Shown piece after piece: positions 46,440-57,638 of a stretch of DNA of 64,000 nt (the stretch's first letter is position 1; every line of letters starts with the position of its first letter). This DNA is from Galeruca laticollis. Lineage: Eukaryota > Arthropoda > Insecta > Coleoptera > Chrysomelidae. A program made the position numbers and the translations under genes. The notes below the pieces were generated by a model. That model did not search any database. It saw only the letters and a list, made by a program, of their open reading frames with translations, and was not told the DNA's origin. The DNA lies in NCBI GenBank assembly GCA_963921935.1, contig OY998180.1, positions 212,652,744 through 212,716,743 of the forward strand, in the 5' to 3' direction.

Positions 46440-47395
46440 TTCAAATAAACGGTTTCAAAGATTAAAACTAACTCTTCCGCATCTGTGGCCCTGAACAATA
46501 TTTTATCATAAAATTGTGACTTGTTCAGACTTCGGGGGATGTATCGTGCTAACAAACCGAAATTTCTCCAAAAATGTAGTATATCTGGATTAATAGGACC
46601 CGCTGTATTCGCTCTAGTCAGCTGGAAATCAATAGGGTACATCTATGAGACACCTTGAACAATATTCAATCATAAAATTGGTCACTTGTATACACTCTGG
46701 AGGCTGTATCGTGCTAACAAACTGAAAATTCTCCAAAAATTACAAAAATTTGGTACTTCAAGTATCATACCTTCCGTTGTACTGGCTTTAGTGAGCTGAA
46801 TCAATAGGGTTCATCTTTGAGATGCTCTGAATAATATCCAATCATAAAATTGGTTACTTGTATACGCTCCGGAGGCTGTATCGTGCCAACAAACTGAAAT
46901 TTCTGCTAAGATGACAAAATTATCGTACTTAAAATACTATAGCACCTGTTGTACTGGATCTAGTGAGCTTAAAATCAATACAGTTCGTCTGAGAGATGTC
47001 CTGAATAATATTCAATCATAAAATTTGTGACTTGTGGAACTCCGGAGGCTGTATTGTGCTAACAAACTGAAATTTCTCAAAAAAATGACAACAATGTCGT
47101 ACTTCAGAGCACCCGTTGTACTGGCTTTAGTAAGCTGAATATCAATAGAGTTTAACTTTGAGACGCTTTGAATAATATCCAAACATAAAATTGGTCACTT
47201 GTATATACTCCGGAGGCTGTATCGTGCTAACAAACTGAAATTTCTCCAAAAATGACAAAAATATAATACTTAAAGTACTACAGCACCTGTTGTACTGGCT
47301 CTGGTGAGCTGAATATCAAGAGGGTTCATCTGTGACATGTCCTTTACAATATTCAATCATAAAATTGTTGCATTCCGGAGGCTGCATTGTGCTAC
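46440..47395 (+). repeat. ~174-bp satellite array, block 2
   Basis: The TAAAATTG anchor occurs at 46509, 46673, 46845, 47019, 47186 and 47360 (spacing 164-174 bp). The left edge AAACGGTTTCAAAGATTAAA matches the left edges of blocks 1 and 3. The next ~130 bp (47400-47530) match 27300-27400 of block 1 in reverse orientation. Confidence 0.94.
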
Positions 47396-47539
47396 ACACA
47401 CAGAATTTCACTTTTCCGCCCAACCTATCTAATATGCAAGAAAAGTATTGGTTTACCCCAAAAAAAGTTGGAATTTTGAAAAAAAATTATTTTTACGTTT
47501 TTCATCCAGAACAACACGAAAAAACTTCTGTCGGAAGTC

Positions 47540-48189
47540 CTTATAACTGCCTATTTTAATTTTCTTTTAATCCAAGTACTACGTCACTGATACTAGGGCC
47601 ATTTAAATGCGGTTATAAAAAATCACGTATATATTTTTTAGAAACGCTGTTGGTGTGAATCCGCGACGATGGTATTTGGATTTGTCATTTTTATAGGTCC
47701 ATTAATTAATGCTAATTTATAGCTGTTACTCTCTGAAATTATACGCACACAGTGTTTGTATTTTCGATTTGTTTTATACGCCATCGTGATTTGCAGATAT
47801 TCGACGGGCAGTTATATACTTAGTGAACACACAAAGATTCTTATATTTATTTTTTGTTGACATTAGGGTTATTGTTAAGTGACAAAAATGAGTAATTCAA
47901 TAAGTGAGTAAAATGGGTATAAGTGTATTTGATTGCACTTTGAGATAATTGTATTTAATGTTAGAAAAAATTTAAAAATTCTTGAAAAAAGCTGGAATAT
48001 TTATTTAAACACTATTAATAATTGAGTAATTTGAATATGATACCAGTATAAATAAATTCTTTTTCAGAAATGTGCTAAAACTAGAAAAAGAGCTTTTGTT
48101 TTTGGTTACCAAGTAGAAGACGCACCGCGATTGTGTTTGATTCTCAGTGTCTTGCCAGGGACTCGAATATGATTTACAAGTTTTTATAA
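47540..48189. other. No gene recognised
   Basis: AT-rich; no repeat or coding found. Confidence 0.5.
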
Positions 48190-48790
48190 TGGCCCAAACT
48201 TCAATCGAAAGACGGTTGCCAACCCTCGTGCGTGTTTGTTACTGGCGGAGATGTTGTGTGCCAGTGAATACTCTTCCGAGAACAAATCTAGTCTTTGTTC
48301 TGTAGTTACTCCGTACCTAGTTTTCTCGGTACCTCCGTATGCGCCCATAAATTCTTGGAATGGCGCTAGTCGGTTTTAGTGGACTCTCGGTTTTCCATTG
48401 GGATTTTGCTTATGCGATAGACGAAGTCGTCGATCCTTTTCTTGATTAAGTACGGACCTTCTCATGATTTCTGTAATTTTGGAGAAAATCCTTTTCTTCT
48501 TGTCGGTTTGTATAACCATACTTTGTCCCTTTCTTTGAAACTGCCTTCTGTGGCCTGTGTATCGTACCGTTCTTTCATTTTGTCGCTGAAAACTTGAAGA
48601 TTCGTTTGTACCAATTCGTGCATATCGTCCATCATTCTTCTTCATTGGATTACGTAATCTTCTCCGTCTAGTTCTTTGCCAGGCCAACAGTAAAATTCCA
48701 GGTCACAAGGAAGCCTCATTTCACATTAAACAGGATTTTCGTAGGTGTGGACTCATTTATGGCAGATCGGTAAGCCAACGCAAATAGGGA
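48190..48790 (-). pseudogene. Ty3/Gypsy integrase C-terminal remnant
   Basis: Minus-strand end of a Gypsy pol polyprotein, a different family from the 7.9-kb element. From 48790 it reads LAYRSAINESTPTKILF (end of the integrase core), a degraded RLPCDL-type segment, ED-type YV, then SDKMKERYDTQATEGSF, KERDKVWLYKPTRRKGFSPKLQ, a stop where Trp is expected, EGPYLIKKRIDDFVYRI, and NPMENRES-like residues where the GPY/F module ends. Two or more frame changes are needed. The integrase catalytic region lies upstream and was not found. Confidence 0.84.
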
Positions 48791-48799
48791 AATATACTG

Positions 48800-49520
48800 G
48801 GAACATAATCGGTAGAAGGTTAAGAAATTTACAATGTCCTACTCAAAGTCTGAGATGTAGGTGGCATCGATTGATCACATGATTATGAGTATGTCTAGAT
48901 ACATTATAAAAGTTGGTGAGCAGAAACTTAGGTTATCCTCACCTGGTTAGAATGAAGTTTTAATCATTTACATATTACGAACTCCCCAAATATTACCGAA
49001 ATAAAATCATTTCTAGTGGGTGTTCGGATTTCTATGTCACTGAGTATATTATTTCTGCAATGTTCAAAAATCGAAACTCTCTCATAGATGCTAACAATAT
49101 GCCATTCTCTTCTTGGTTCATCCCTTGTTACCATTATTTCCGGTCGTCTCCAATTGTTTGAGAATTTTTGACATGACACATGATTATAAATTGACCCCCA
49201 GCTCAACGAACATCTTGACAAACACATTTGATACATTGTAAACATGATTTAAAATTGTCACTCGACAAACTATAATAAAGTGGAGGGTTGCCAATAAAAC
49301 GACACATCTCGAGAACGTATATGAACGATATGATACAATTCATTCAGCAGTAAACTGTTACAATAAATAACTCAATCAAATTAATGTTTTTCAAAGCTTT
49401 GGTATTTTTTAGAATCGTAACTAACGAAAATAATCAAAGTCCCATTTCAAAATGCTAATATTATTAATTGTTTCAGTTAAGATTTAATAATGAAAATAGA
49501 ATATTAATTATATACAAAGC

Positions 49521-49563
<43 letters not shown>

Positions 49564-50436
49564 AATGTGTACGATGTACGATGATAAAAACAACCACGAA
49601 AATTTATATATTTTTTCTGTGTATTTATCTAAAAGTTTGTTTTTAATTTACAAATTAAAATACACTGACAATTAAATAGTTTATTGATGTATTACTGCAG
49701 AAAAAATATATTTTGCCATATATCATCATAGCCGTTCAATCCGTCATACTGATAACGCAACTTCAATCCATTTTTTGAGGTTGATTACTCCCTCATATCT
49801 TCTAATAATTTGTTACAAGTTTGCGTTGGCCCTGGCAGCGCAGCGTCTGTAATTTTTTGCCTTCATTTCCCATATTAACATTTTTCTTCCTAGTAATTTA
49901 TCTCCATCAGTTTTAGGTCTTTTTCCAATCGGTCTTTCAATCTATTCGTTAGTCATTGTTTTCGCCATAAAGGAATTCATTTAGTATCTCATCTAAAAAT
50001 ATTTCCACTTACTCTATTATCGTATTATGTTCAATTGATTGATTCAATTTTTTTGTATCTTGTACAAACTCTCCTTTCTTTCTGCTTGTGTTATTGATAT
50101 TGTTTTGATATCTTTGCACTCTCGATTTTAGCTCTAACTAGACAGTGACTAGAGACTCCTTTGGCGGCTCTATCGGCTTTAGTGTTTTTTTTTAATTTCT
50201 TCTGGAATTCTTTAATTTTTTCAGCTGGGTACCTCCGACTTACATCATGTATTATTTTTTGTTCGAGTTCAATTGAGAAAATGAGCATGGCCACGACTAT
50301 TTTGCCCATTATAATATATACCCTTACTTGTGAATTGTTTCTTTCCCATCAACTCCTATGTCACATACAAAGAATGTCAGTAAGGTTACCAAATTGAATA
50401 GAGTCGAACAATTCATGAAAAATTGTAACAATACGG
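48800..50436. other. No gene recognised; contains a (GA)n run
   Basis: An (AG)n microsatellite of about 18 repeats is at 49526-49561. Short minus-strand frames (48964-49245, 50091-50309) show no domain. The latter, rich in Lys and Glu, could be transposon-derived. Confidence 0.45.
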
Positions 50437-50449
50437 TAGATTTGATTAG

Positions 50450-50760
50450 ATTACATATACACTTTTCCCACCTCGACCTTCTCCAGATCTATTGTTGAAT
50501 TCCTTTTCACTCTATAGAATCTTGTCCAGTTTGGTTTTTGCTAATAAACGCATTATATTGTTCAGTGATTCCCGTGAGTAGCTTCTAGCCATGGGCTTTT
50601 CTTCGCTTATTGTCAGGAATCTTCGTCTTGAAAGACATTCACATTGAATGTGTTTTGAGGTTTGCGCCAATTTCAGAAAGTGCATATGTCTATTAAGACC
50701 GTTGTGCCTTATTAGAATATCTACCTAGCTTCCTCACGGTGTTTCTTTCTTGCCTCAACA
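50450..50760 (-). pseudogene. LINE ORF2 C-terminal region
   Basis: Minus strand: GLNRHMHFLKLAQTSKHIQC, ECLSRRRFL, then ESLNNIMRLLAKTKLDKIL, matching the tail after the zinc-knuckle in R1/LOA-like ORF2 proteins. The usual CxxC is reduced to single Cys residues. Frameshifts separate it from RNase H. Confidence 0.75.
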
Positions 50761-50929
50761 GACACTTTGTTAGCTTTGGCGTCAGACCTGGTAGTAATTC
50801 CTTCGGCTGTCTCAATCCTGTTGATCTGGTCCACCATTCTTGAGACTTTGTTATTGCTGGTTTAGTCATGTGCACCCTTATCTTTGTTTTTGCTAATTCA
50901 CAGACGGGTTCTAGTCTGTTGAGCGCCTT

Positions 50930-51290
50930 CTCTGGCTCGTAGATCTGCCTCTTCGTTCCTTTTGAACCCGCTGTGGCTAGTTACCCACGCAATTGTTAGC
51001 TTGATTTTCCTTCCCACTTCTAGCAGTGTTTTTATGCAATCCCAGACAATTCTTGAATTGATTTCTATTGCGTTCATCGCTTTAATGGCTGCTTGGCTGT
51101 CTGAGAATATGGCAATAGTTTACCCTTGTACCTGATGATCTCGTTAGCTCTGCAGTGAATGACAGCTGAAACACTGTAGCGTACTGCCCCAGATTAACAG
51201 AAATGATTTTCTTTTCTTTTGCCGTAAACCTCCCGCTCCTTCTTCGATTTTTCAGCCGTCTGTATAATAAACAAGTTCAGCTGGAATTGG
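50930..51290 (-). pseudogene. LINE RNase H domain remnant
   Basis: Retrotransposon RNase H on the minus strand. It reads ELVYYTDG (catalytic Asp; a stop replaces Ser), IEEGAGG, then in a shifted frame AIFSDSQAAIKAMNAIEINS (catalytic Asp), IVWDCIKTLLEVGRKIKL and AWVTSHSGFKRNEEADLRA (His and final Asp; GH of the usual PGH replaced by SH). At least one stop and one frameshift are present. It sits between RT and the C-terminal region as expected. Confidence 0.88.
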
Positions 51291-51879
51291 TGGCCCATTT
51301 TTCCAAGCTTCTCTGTCCATAATCATTGTTTTAAAATTTTTCTCAAAGCTATATTTCGGTACCATATGATCCGATGACATTCCGAATACAGGGTCATTCT
51401 CTAACTCCCTTTGTAGACTGAAATATTTGAATCCATGTAGGCTTGTTATAGGCGTCGTCCTGTTGGTGAACCGGTACGTGACCGCCCTAGCATCCGCCTG
51501 GATATACAGCGGTAGTGGCGTTAGGTTTAATAGGACTTCTAGAGCTACTATTGATGTACTTATCAGGGCGCCCGTAGCACTTAGGCATGCTTGCTTTGTA
51601 TACTGTTGAGGGCCATGACCGCTCTAGCTTGCTCTGTCTTTGGCCCCCATACTACCGACCCGTAGGTAACCATGGGTCTAATATAAATCCATAGTGTTAT
51701 TTTTGGGGTAAGACCCCAATTCTTTCCACACATTCTCTTACATGTGTTAAAGGTCAATATGCATTAGTTTGTTATATACCTTAGGTGGCTTTTCCATGTG
51801 TATTTTGGCCAAATATGATTCCCAGATATTTTGCCTTTAGCCTTTAGTCTTAGACATTGTTGTCTTTGTAAAATTGACA

Positions 51880-52980
51880 ACTGTGATTTTTTGTGGATTT
51901 ACTGCTAGACCCTCTTTTTACACTACTTGTCCACAATGCTAATAACGCTTTAAGCCTGTTCCCTGATGACCTCCGTAAATTTTACCTTTTGTGATTATTA
52001 CTAGATCATCAACATAACCTAGGCAGTATATGCACTTGGCTTCTAAATAATATAATAGGCTGTCCACCAGGACAGCGCAAAGAAGTGGCGATAGTATCCC
52101 CCCTTGGGGGCATCTTTTGCCTTCTTTAGCTACCAAGGTAGCTTCACGATGATATTAACTCTAGGCAGGCTATTATCTAAGTACAGAGACTTTGTGGTAC
52201 TCCTCTGTTTTCTAGAGCTTAGGTACTTGCTAGGGAGGATGCGTTATTGAACACACCCTCGATAGAAATATAGATATTGCACGTTTCTTGTTCTCCAAGG
52301 TCTCTGCTAATAGTCTGTTTAGGTCGATCAGTGCCACTTCCGTGGACTTCCCTCATTGGTACGCATATTGACGATTACTAATGGGTTGAATTTTTAGTAC
52401 CTCGTCTCTTATGTATATATCTACAAGTTTTTTATTGTTTTAAGTAAGAGTGATGAAATACTTATTGGTCTATAGGTTTTGGTTGTTTTGTCCTGATTTT
52501 TTCCCGATTTTGAGTAGGTAAATGACTTCTAACGTTTGCAATAAATGCAGTATATGTCGCCAAGCTATGCAAGTCTTGTTGGAGCAGTACAGGGTATGGC
52601 CCAGGGAACTCATATGGTTTGGATTTGTTTATGGCCCAGCTTATCTAATTGGGTCTGGTTATGTATGTTGCCAGTTTACAGTCATTTGGAGATAAGGCTA
52701 ATACCCTCACCTCCATTTGCTTACTATTGGCTACCGACTGGTTCAGAATTTCTGCTGCAGGAAAATGTACTTGGCTAAGCAGTGTTTCCGTGAAAGAGTT
52801 ATCTGATTTTTCCAGAAAACATATTTGCTTTGCAGTACCTGCCTTTGCTAAAACTTTGTTGATTCTAGAGCATTTGGAAGTCTCAATTATTTCCGCGTAG
52901 AAGTTCTTCAGCGCATTTCTTTTAGCTTTTCTATATTGTACTGTGTAAGTTTTGATCTGTATTGATCCCATTCTTGATTG
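51880..52980 (-). pseudogene. LINE reverse transcriptase remnant
   Basis: Minus strand. The finger region at 52971-52645 reads YRKAKRNALKNFYAEIIETS, INKVLAKAG, HFPAAE; then INKSKPYEFPGPYPVLLQQ (KSPGPDG degraded). Around 52140 come GKRCPQGGILSPLL (primer-grip-side QG), LVDSLLYYLEA and LGYVDDLVIITKGK, with the catalytic YVDD. After it LALxxSGVKREGLAVNPQK is visible in shifted frames. The first catalytic Asp block (ALLDI type) lies in a damaged stretch near 52330. Multiple frame breaks prevent a full product. Confidence 0.87.
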
Positions 52981-53299
52981 GTTTTGGATTTATTGAACAG
53001 CCTTCTCACCTCACCACTAAGGTGTTCCAGATGGTTATTACACCAGATTGTTTTAGTTTTTTATATTTTTATGGACAGCTTTCCTCGTATGCGTTTATTA
53101 ACGCTTTGGTTACGTGGTGCACTACCTACTATTCAAGATGATCACTGAGTGATTTTTCAGTTCGTTCGTTCGAATTTCTTTATTAGAGTCGAGGCTGGGT
53201 AGCTATATTGAACCTGATATGTCTATGATATGAACACGAAGGTTCTTCAGAGATATGCGAGTTCATAATCATATTACTTGTTCTTATAGAAGATAGTAT

Positions 53300-53868
53300 T
53301 ATATAGAGTATCATCTTTCTTGTGGTACTGATAAAGGTTGGCTTATTGCCTTCTTAAGCAGTAACTAGCCTTTCCGTTCAAATGAAATGTAATAGAGCTT
53401 CGCCTCTTGCGTTAATGTCGTTGCTTCCCCATAGCCCATGGTGGGCATTGGCATAACATCCTGTAATCAGGCTTAGGGTTTTCCTTGTCGCATACTCGAT
53501 TATGCTTCCGAGTAGTCGCAACGGACATTTCTCGTTACCTGGAAAGTACGCCGAACAGACTAGATGTCTCCTCGTTTCCTAATTCGTCCGTACTGTCAGT
53601 AGACCTGTAACAACATCAGCATTACAAAATGTCGGTATAAGTACTAAATCGACCTTGTTGTTGTATAGTATACACGCTCTGATTTTTTTACCCTCTCGCA
53701 GTATATTAACTTACCATTGCTTGGGTTCAAGCCAGCGACTCTGCTGGAGTGTAGCCAGGGCTCTTACAAAGGTGCCAAGTCCAAGCTCTCTTTTCTTCTA
53801 CATACCGTAGTGCTTGTCGCCTTAGCATCATGAAGGTTCACCTGCAGAACCTTGATGCTGTTGCTCAT
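53300..53868 (-). pseudogene. LINE APE-type endonuclease (start of ORF2)
   Basis: Apurinic-endonuclease-like nuclease that nicks target DNA. ORF2 starts at ATG 53868-53866 (MSNSIKVLQVNLHDAKA, with the conserved Asn), overlapping the ORF1 stop in ATGA. After a frameshift: EEKRAWTWHLCKSPGYTP (QEPW degraded to KSPG), LIPTFCNADVVTGLL, HLVCSAYFPGNEKCP (SAYFP), ITGCYANAHHGLWGSNDIN (DANAHH with Asp changed to Tyr) and RGEALLHFI. The Glu of QEP and the Asp of DAN are both lost, so the nuclease is dead in addition to being out of frame. Confidence 0.85.
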
Positions 53869-54245
53869 TTCTGCGAACTGGGCTGTCCAGCCGATTCACT
53901 TTTCTCCATGGGCACAGCCTCCTCATGGGATTCTAGCCTCTCGATTTGACTGTCCTTTGTCTGGGGGTTGGGGACCGTTTTATCTTCCCCTTTGGGAAAT
54001 TTTGTTTCTTCCGGCTCTGTTGCAGCCGCTTTCTCTGGTGGCGTCTGTTTACCCTTGACCCTGAATTTGACCCTTCCAAAGCCAAAGAACTGAGACATGC
54101 CCAGTTTTTTAGCTCTTCCAGGGATTTCAGATCAATGGACAAGGTCCTTTTCCTCTCTCATCTAGGAATATAATCGTGCATGCGTGCGGTTTGGGGATAT
54201 CATCTCCTTCCAGTACTCTGAAAGTGGCCCCTCCCAGGGCTTGAC
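53865..54245 (-). pseudogene. LINE ORF1 (gag-like) C-terminal end
   Basis: Minus-strand frame ends at TGA 53867-53865. Pieces are GDDIPKPHACTIIFLDERKR and LSIDLKSLEELKN in one frame, and from 54098 MSQFFGFGRVKFRVKG with a Pro/Glu/Lys-rich tail in another. The composition and position fit the end of ORF1 in R1/LOA-like LINEs; no zinc knuckle is seen. The 5' part is missing beyond 54245. Confidence 0.6.
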
Positions 54246-55744
54246 GGTAGAGATAGTGTTTATCACTAATAATGCGCTGACTCTAACAATACGGTAACCT
54301 ATAATAGAATTGCTAGGGCTTTTCTTCGATATCTTGTTTTGCTACCTATCACACAAATTATGATTGTTTTTTGGCAATATTTTTATATTACCTATTTTAA
54401 CATAATTAAATCTTGTTAAATTGCTTCCTAAATCTCGCAAAATCAAGAAGTCTGCAAAGGGTGTACATATTTGTCCCAATAAAAAGACTTTCGTACAAAT
54501 GAAATACACGGAATTCGTAGGGCTCCAAGATATATCGACAGTGATAAAATGCATTAGTAGTATCAATTAAAAAGTTGGAGCGTGAAAAAACCCAAAGGGT
54601 CGCGCTTTAAATTTGGATTACACAGAGAGCGAAATGAAATATTTTGTTTCTTCGCCCTTCCTTCACGATTTATGAGTGATAATTTTGAAAATCCTCCGAA
54701 TGTAAATTTTAACATTGGTATCTGTTATAAGAAATGGAAACTACACTTTAAAAAAATGCTTTAATAAATCGGTATAATAAAAGAAATGAACCATTGTTTT
54801 GTTTATGATTGTAAGAAACGTTTTTATTTTGTTTTCAGGAGACAGCTTGTTTTATGGAATAAAATATTTTAGTAGGAGATTACATTGAGCCAAAAAGTAG
54901 TGAGATATATTCCCATATTGGAATTACCAGTTAGACAAAGAAGTCTTAGTTTTTTACAGTTACTAATTCTTGCCTAATTGGGAAACTTGACAGATCTAAA
55001 AGGCAAGAAATTTTCGGTGTTTTCTTAACTTTGGATCAATTATTATATCTATTCAAATATTTTCAATAAATACAAATAAAAATATTACAGCAGTGTCTGA
55101 ATAAATTAACATATTGTGTACTATTTATATGTTTTAAAGATTAATCTACTCCATAAAAAGACAAAAAATAAAAACCCTCCAGCGTTTTTTCAATGGCTAA
55201 AGCCCCTCTTTTGTTGAAAGGTCCATTTCAATCGAGAATAGATTTTAAAAAATCTCAAACACAAGAGAGAGGACTCTTCCCCGGATGACTATAAAAGTCT
55301 GTCCTATTGACAAGATGAAAAACCTCTAACGCGCAAAATTGCTTCTATTTACTTCAACCGATCGAGGGTAAAAAACAAATGACAAAGGGATGAAGGTGTA
55401 GGGGCGACTGAAAAATAATCAACTCTAATAAAAGTGTACTCCGATATCGCTGACGTATCAAATTACAACCATTTTTCTATATAGCTCACATTCTAGCGGA
55501 ATTCCTACTTACTGAATGTTTTATTTATAACTCAATCAAAATGTAGATTTGGCTCTCGCTTGAGGTAACATAAACATAATGTATTTTTGGTACACAAGGG
55601 CATCGAAATAGACCGACAATTTGATAAACAGCATTCTTAACAAGTGACCCTTGGTTTAATCTGATTGTTTTACAAACAATCGTAAATTTTGTAGCGTTAA
55701 TGATTAATGGTTCATGGGCTATTATTCCGAGATGTTTTTTCTTT
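54246..55744. other. No gene recognised
   Basis: A plus-strand frame at 54582-54764 (KKPKGSRFKFGLHRERNEIF...) is unassigned. The remainder is AT-rich with no recognised repeat. Confidence 0.4.
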
Positions 55745-55750
55745 ATTATT

Positions 55751-55793
55751 ATCAAACATTTCGACTGAAACCAAGGTAGCCGTCTTCAGTAGA
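55751..55793 (-). ncRNA. Degenerate hammerhead-like motif
   Basis: Minus strand: CTGAAGA, an extra C, stem II GGCT...AGTC with an inner ACC/GGT pairing, GAA, ATGT (wobble palindrome), T. Stem I is weak (about 2 bp). It resembles the PLE 3' signature but no PLE coding sequence is adjacent. Confidence 0.35.
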
Positions 55794-55856
55794 GAAATTT
55801 AATTAATTACATTCATCAACTCCTCTCTACTAATTATGCCAACTACCATTGGACTA

Positions 55857-57345
55857 TCTATTAAACATATAACCTTCCATTCGAAAATAAACACCAAAAG
55901 CATTTATAGCAGAGATGTTCAACAAATCGTAGAAAATTACCATAGGCCATCGCTTGGAGTTCCTTGCAACATCATAACTTCGACACATATGATCTACTAA
56001 GTCTACGCCTATTTTAGTTTTATTGTAGAAGGTTATAATTTCCGGTTTTACCATTTCTTCCGTTTCTGGATCAGTTCCATCGTTGTGGTGCGTACTTGAT
56101 GCAATTAACACAACTGTGGTCTTCTTTGGACAATATGATACTAAAGTTATTTCGTGCTGAAATCCAAAAATAGAACTTATCTCTTCCCTTGTTTTCTTTG
56201 GCAAAAATTTGGGAGGTATCTTCAGCTTGTTTTCCTTCAAGGTACCAACCAGTGTCAATTTCTTTTCCTTGCGCAAAGTTTCAATCAGTGGAATACGTGT
56301 AAACCAGTTGTCCGTCGTAATGTTTCGGTTGCTGCCTTGGACTGGCTGAACGAGTCGGAGAACAATATGTTTCGCAGTATTGTTGAAATTGTATGGCCCT
56401 TGAGGTTGTGTACCTACGAATGGTTCCAGATTGAATGTACACGCGGTCTTTGCATCAACCAGCGCGAATATCTTTAGACTATACTTAGCTGGTTTACTGG
56501 GGATGTACTGTCGGAATTAGCAACGACCTCTAAATGCTAAAAGCTGTTCATCGACAGTAAGATATTCGTTTGCAATAAAGTTGTTTTGGAAATTTGCTAG
56601 CAACAACTTAAGGATTTGCCTTCAAATCTCAGACATCTCAATAAAAATCGAAACCTCTTTTCCCTCATTGGACGGTAACAATCCTCAATGCCACTACCTT
56701 TTGAATTATCCCAAAGCTGGACAGCATTTTTTTCTTGAGCTTCTTAGTGAGTTCCTATCAAAAACAGTATTCCTATAAAGGCACGTATTTCTCTTTCATC
56801 TGTAAAGCTAGCAACTCTAATTCTCCGAAAAAGATGCTGAATTTTCTGTATGTGTATATATTAGTTGATCCAGTTATCATTTTTATAATAGAATTAGTTA
56901 TCAATAATCGAACACATTCAATTTCTGACTTTGATTGGCGATCTTTTCCTTTAGGACCTGGTAAATGTGTAATAATATTGCTACTTCTTGTGCGAACCTG
57001 CAGATTTGGCTTAATGCTGTTCCACTTAGTCATCTTATCCCTTCGAATGTATTACTTATTTTGTATGCTCTGAACATGCATATCACTATCATTTGATCCT
57101 AATATTTCTGTATCCGATATTTCTTCGTCTGTGTTTCAATTGTGGTTACTTTCGTTTAAAATATCTTCTCCAATTTCCAGTGGATCCTCTTCAAATTCAT
57201 CCCGAGATTCTTTCATGTCTTCTTCGCTTGACAATTCTTCAAGCCATTTCATCTACTCTTTCGGGTCCCTTGAAGTTTCAACAAGGCGTTTTTTTACTTT
57301 GCGATGTAGTTTGTTTTAAAATCAAACACACTAGTGCATTAAAAT
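55857..57345 (-). pseudogene. piggyBac-type transposase remnant
   Basis: DDD transposase that moves elements at TTAA sites. Minus strand, in pieces: an acidic N-terminal part (57345-57080) with EELSSEEDMKESRDEFEED; KWNSIKPNLQVRTRSSNII and LPGPKGKDRQSK (57033-56773); TVDEQLLAFRGRC (catalytic-region block before the first Asp), QYIPSKPAKYSLKIFALVDAK, NITTDNWFTRIPL (second Asp); KTTVVLIASSTHH and KPEIITFYNKTKIGVDLVDH (last Asp), then RWPMVIFYDLLNISAINAF, ending at a stop at 55857. The C-terminal Cys-rich domain is not recognisable. At least three frameshifts break it. The right terminus is at 57634, next to TTAA. Confidence 0.88.
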
Positions 57346-57429
57346 AGTCAAACGTTCTAACTTTTGCGTTATAAAGCGCGAAGAAACAAAATCACAACCT
57401 GATTACAAATGTGACGTAACTAGGCACGC

Positions 57430-57447
57430 GGTCTACAATCATAGACC
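57430..57447. promoter_or_regulatory. Internal GGTCTAC-GTAGACC-type palindrome of the piggyBac end
   Basis: GGTCTACAATCATAGACC, 170 bp from a near-identical palindrome at 57600-57617. The pair may be transposase-binding sites. Confidence 0.5.
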
Positions 57448-57596
57448 GACCGAATTCTTCCATAAATAAACTAGACGTCTGCACTCGCTAACAAGCGAAA
57501 CGACACTGGCGGTGTAAAACAGTGTATTTAGAACAGCTACTGAGAAGGATATGCCTGCGCGCGCCATCTATAAGGAATTACGTTATTTAAAAAGTA

Positions 57597-57638
57597 CCTG
57601 GTCTACGTTCGTAGACCGCTCGCCTAACGGAAGGTTAA
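57597..57638. repeat. piggyBac right terminus with TTAA target site
   Basis: Read from the right: TTAA (57638-57635), CCTTCCGTTAGGCGAGC, then the palindrome GGTCTACGAACGTAGACC. No matching left terminus was found near 55.5 kb. Confidence 0.7.

Larger units (their letters stand above)
50437..54245 (-). mobile_element. Nearly complete, decayed LINE (R1/LOA-type: ORF1, APE endonuclease, RT, RNase H)
   Basis: Minus-strand order is ORF1 end, APE-type endonuclease, RT, RNase H, C-terminal knuckle region, 3' UTR, and a TAATCTAATC tail (plus-strand GATTTGATTAGATT, 50437-50450). The tail matches the GATTA tail of the LINE at 23094, so the two may share an integration mode. All parts carry frameshifts or stops. 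Confidence 0.88.

Noticed and set aside
50091..50309. Lys/Glu-rich 72-residue frame as a gene
   Set aside because: No recognised motif, no splice or start context, and the surrounding DNA is repeat-rich.
53720..53760. GGGTTCAAGCC as a tRNA B box
   Set aside because: No matching A box or cloverleaf; it is part of a LINE endonuclease coding region.
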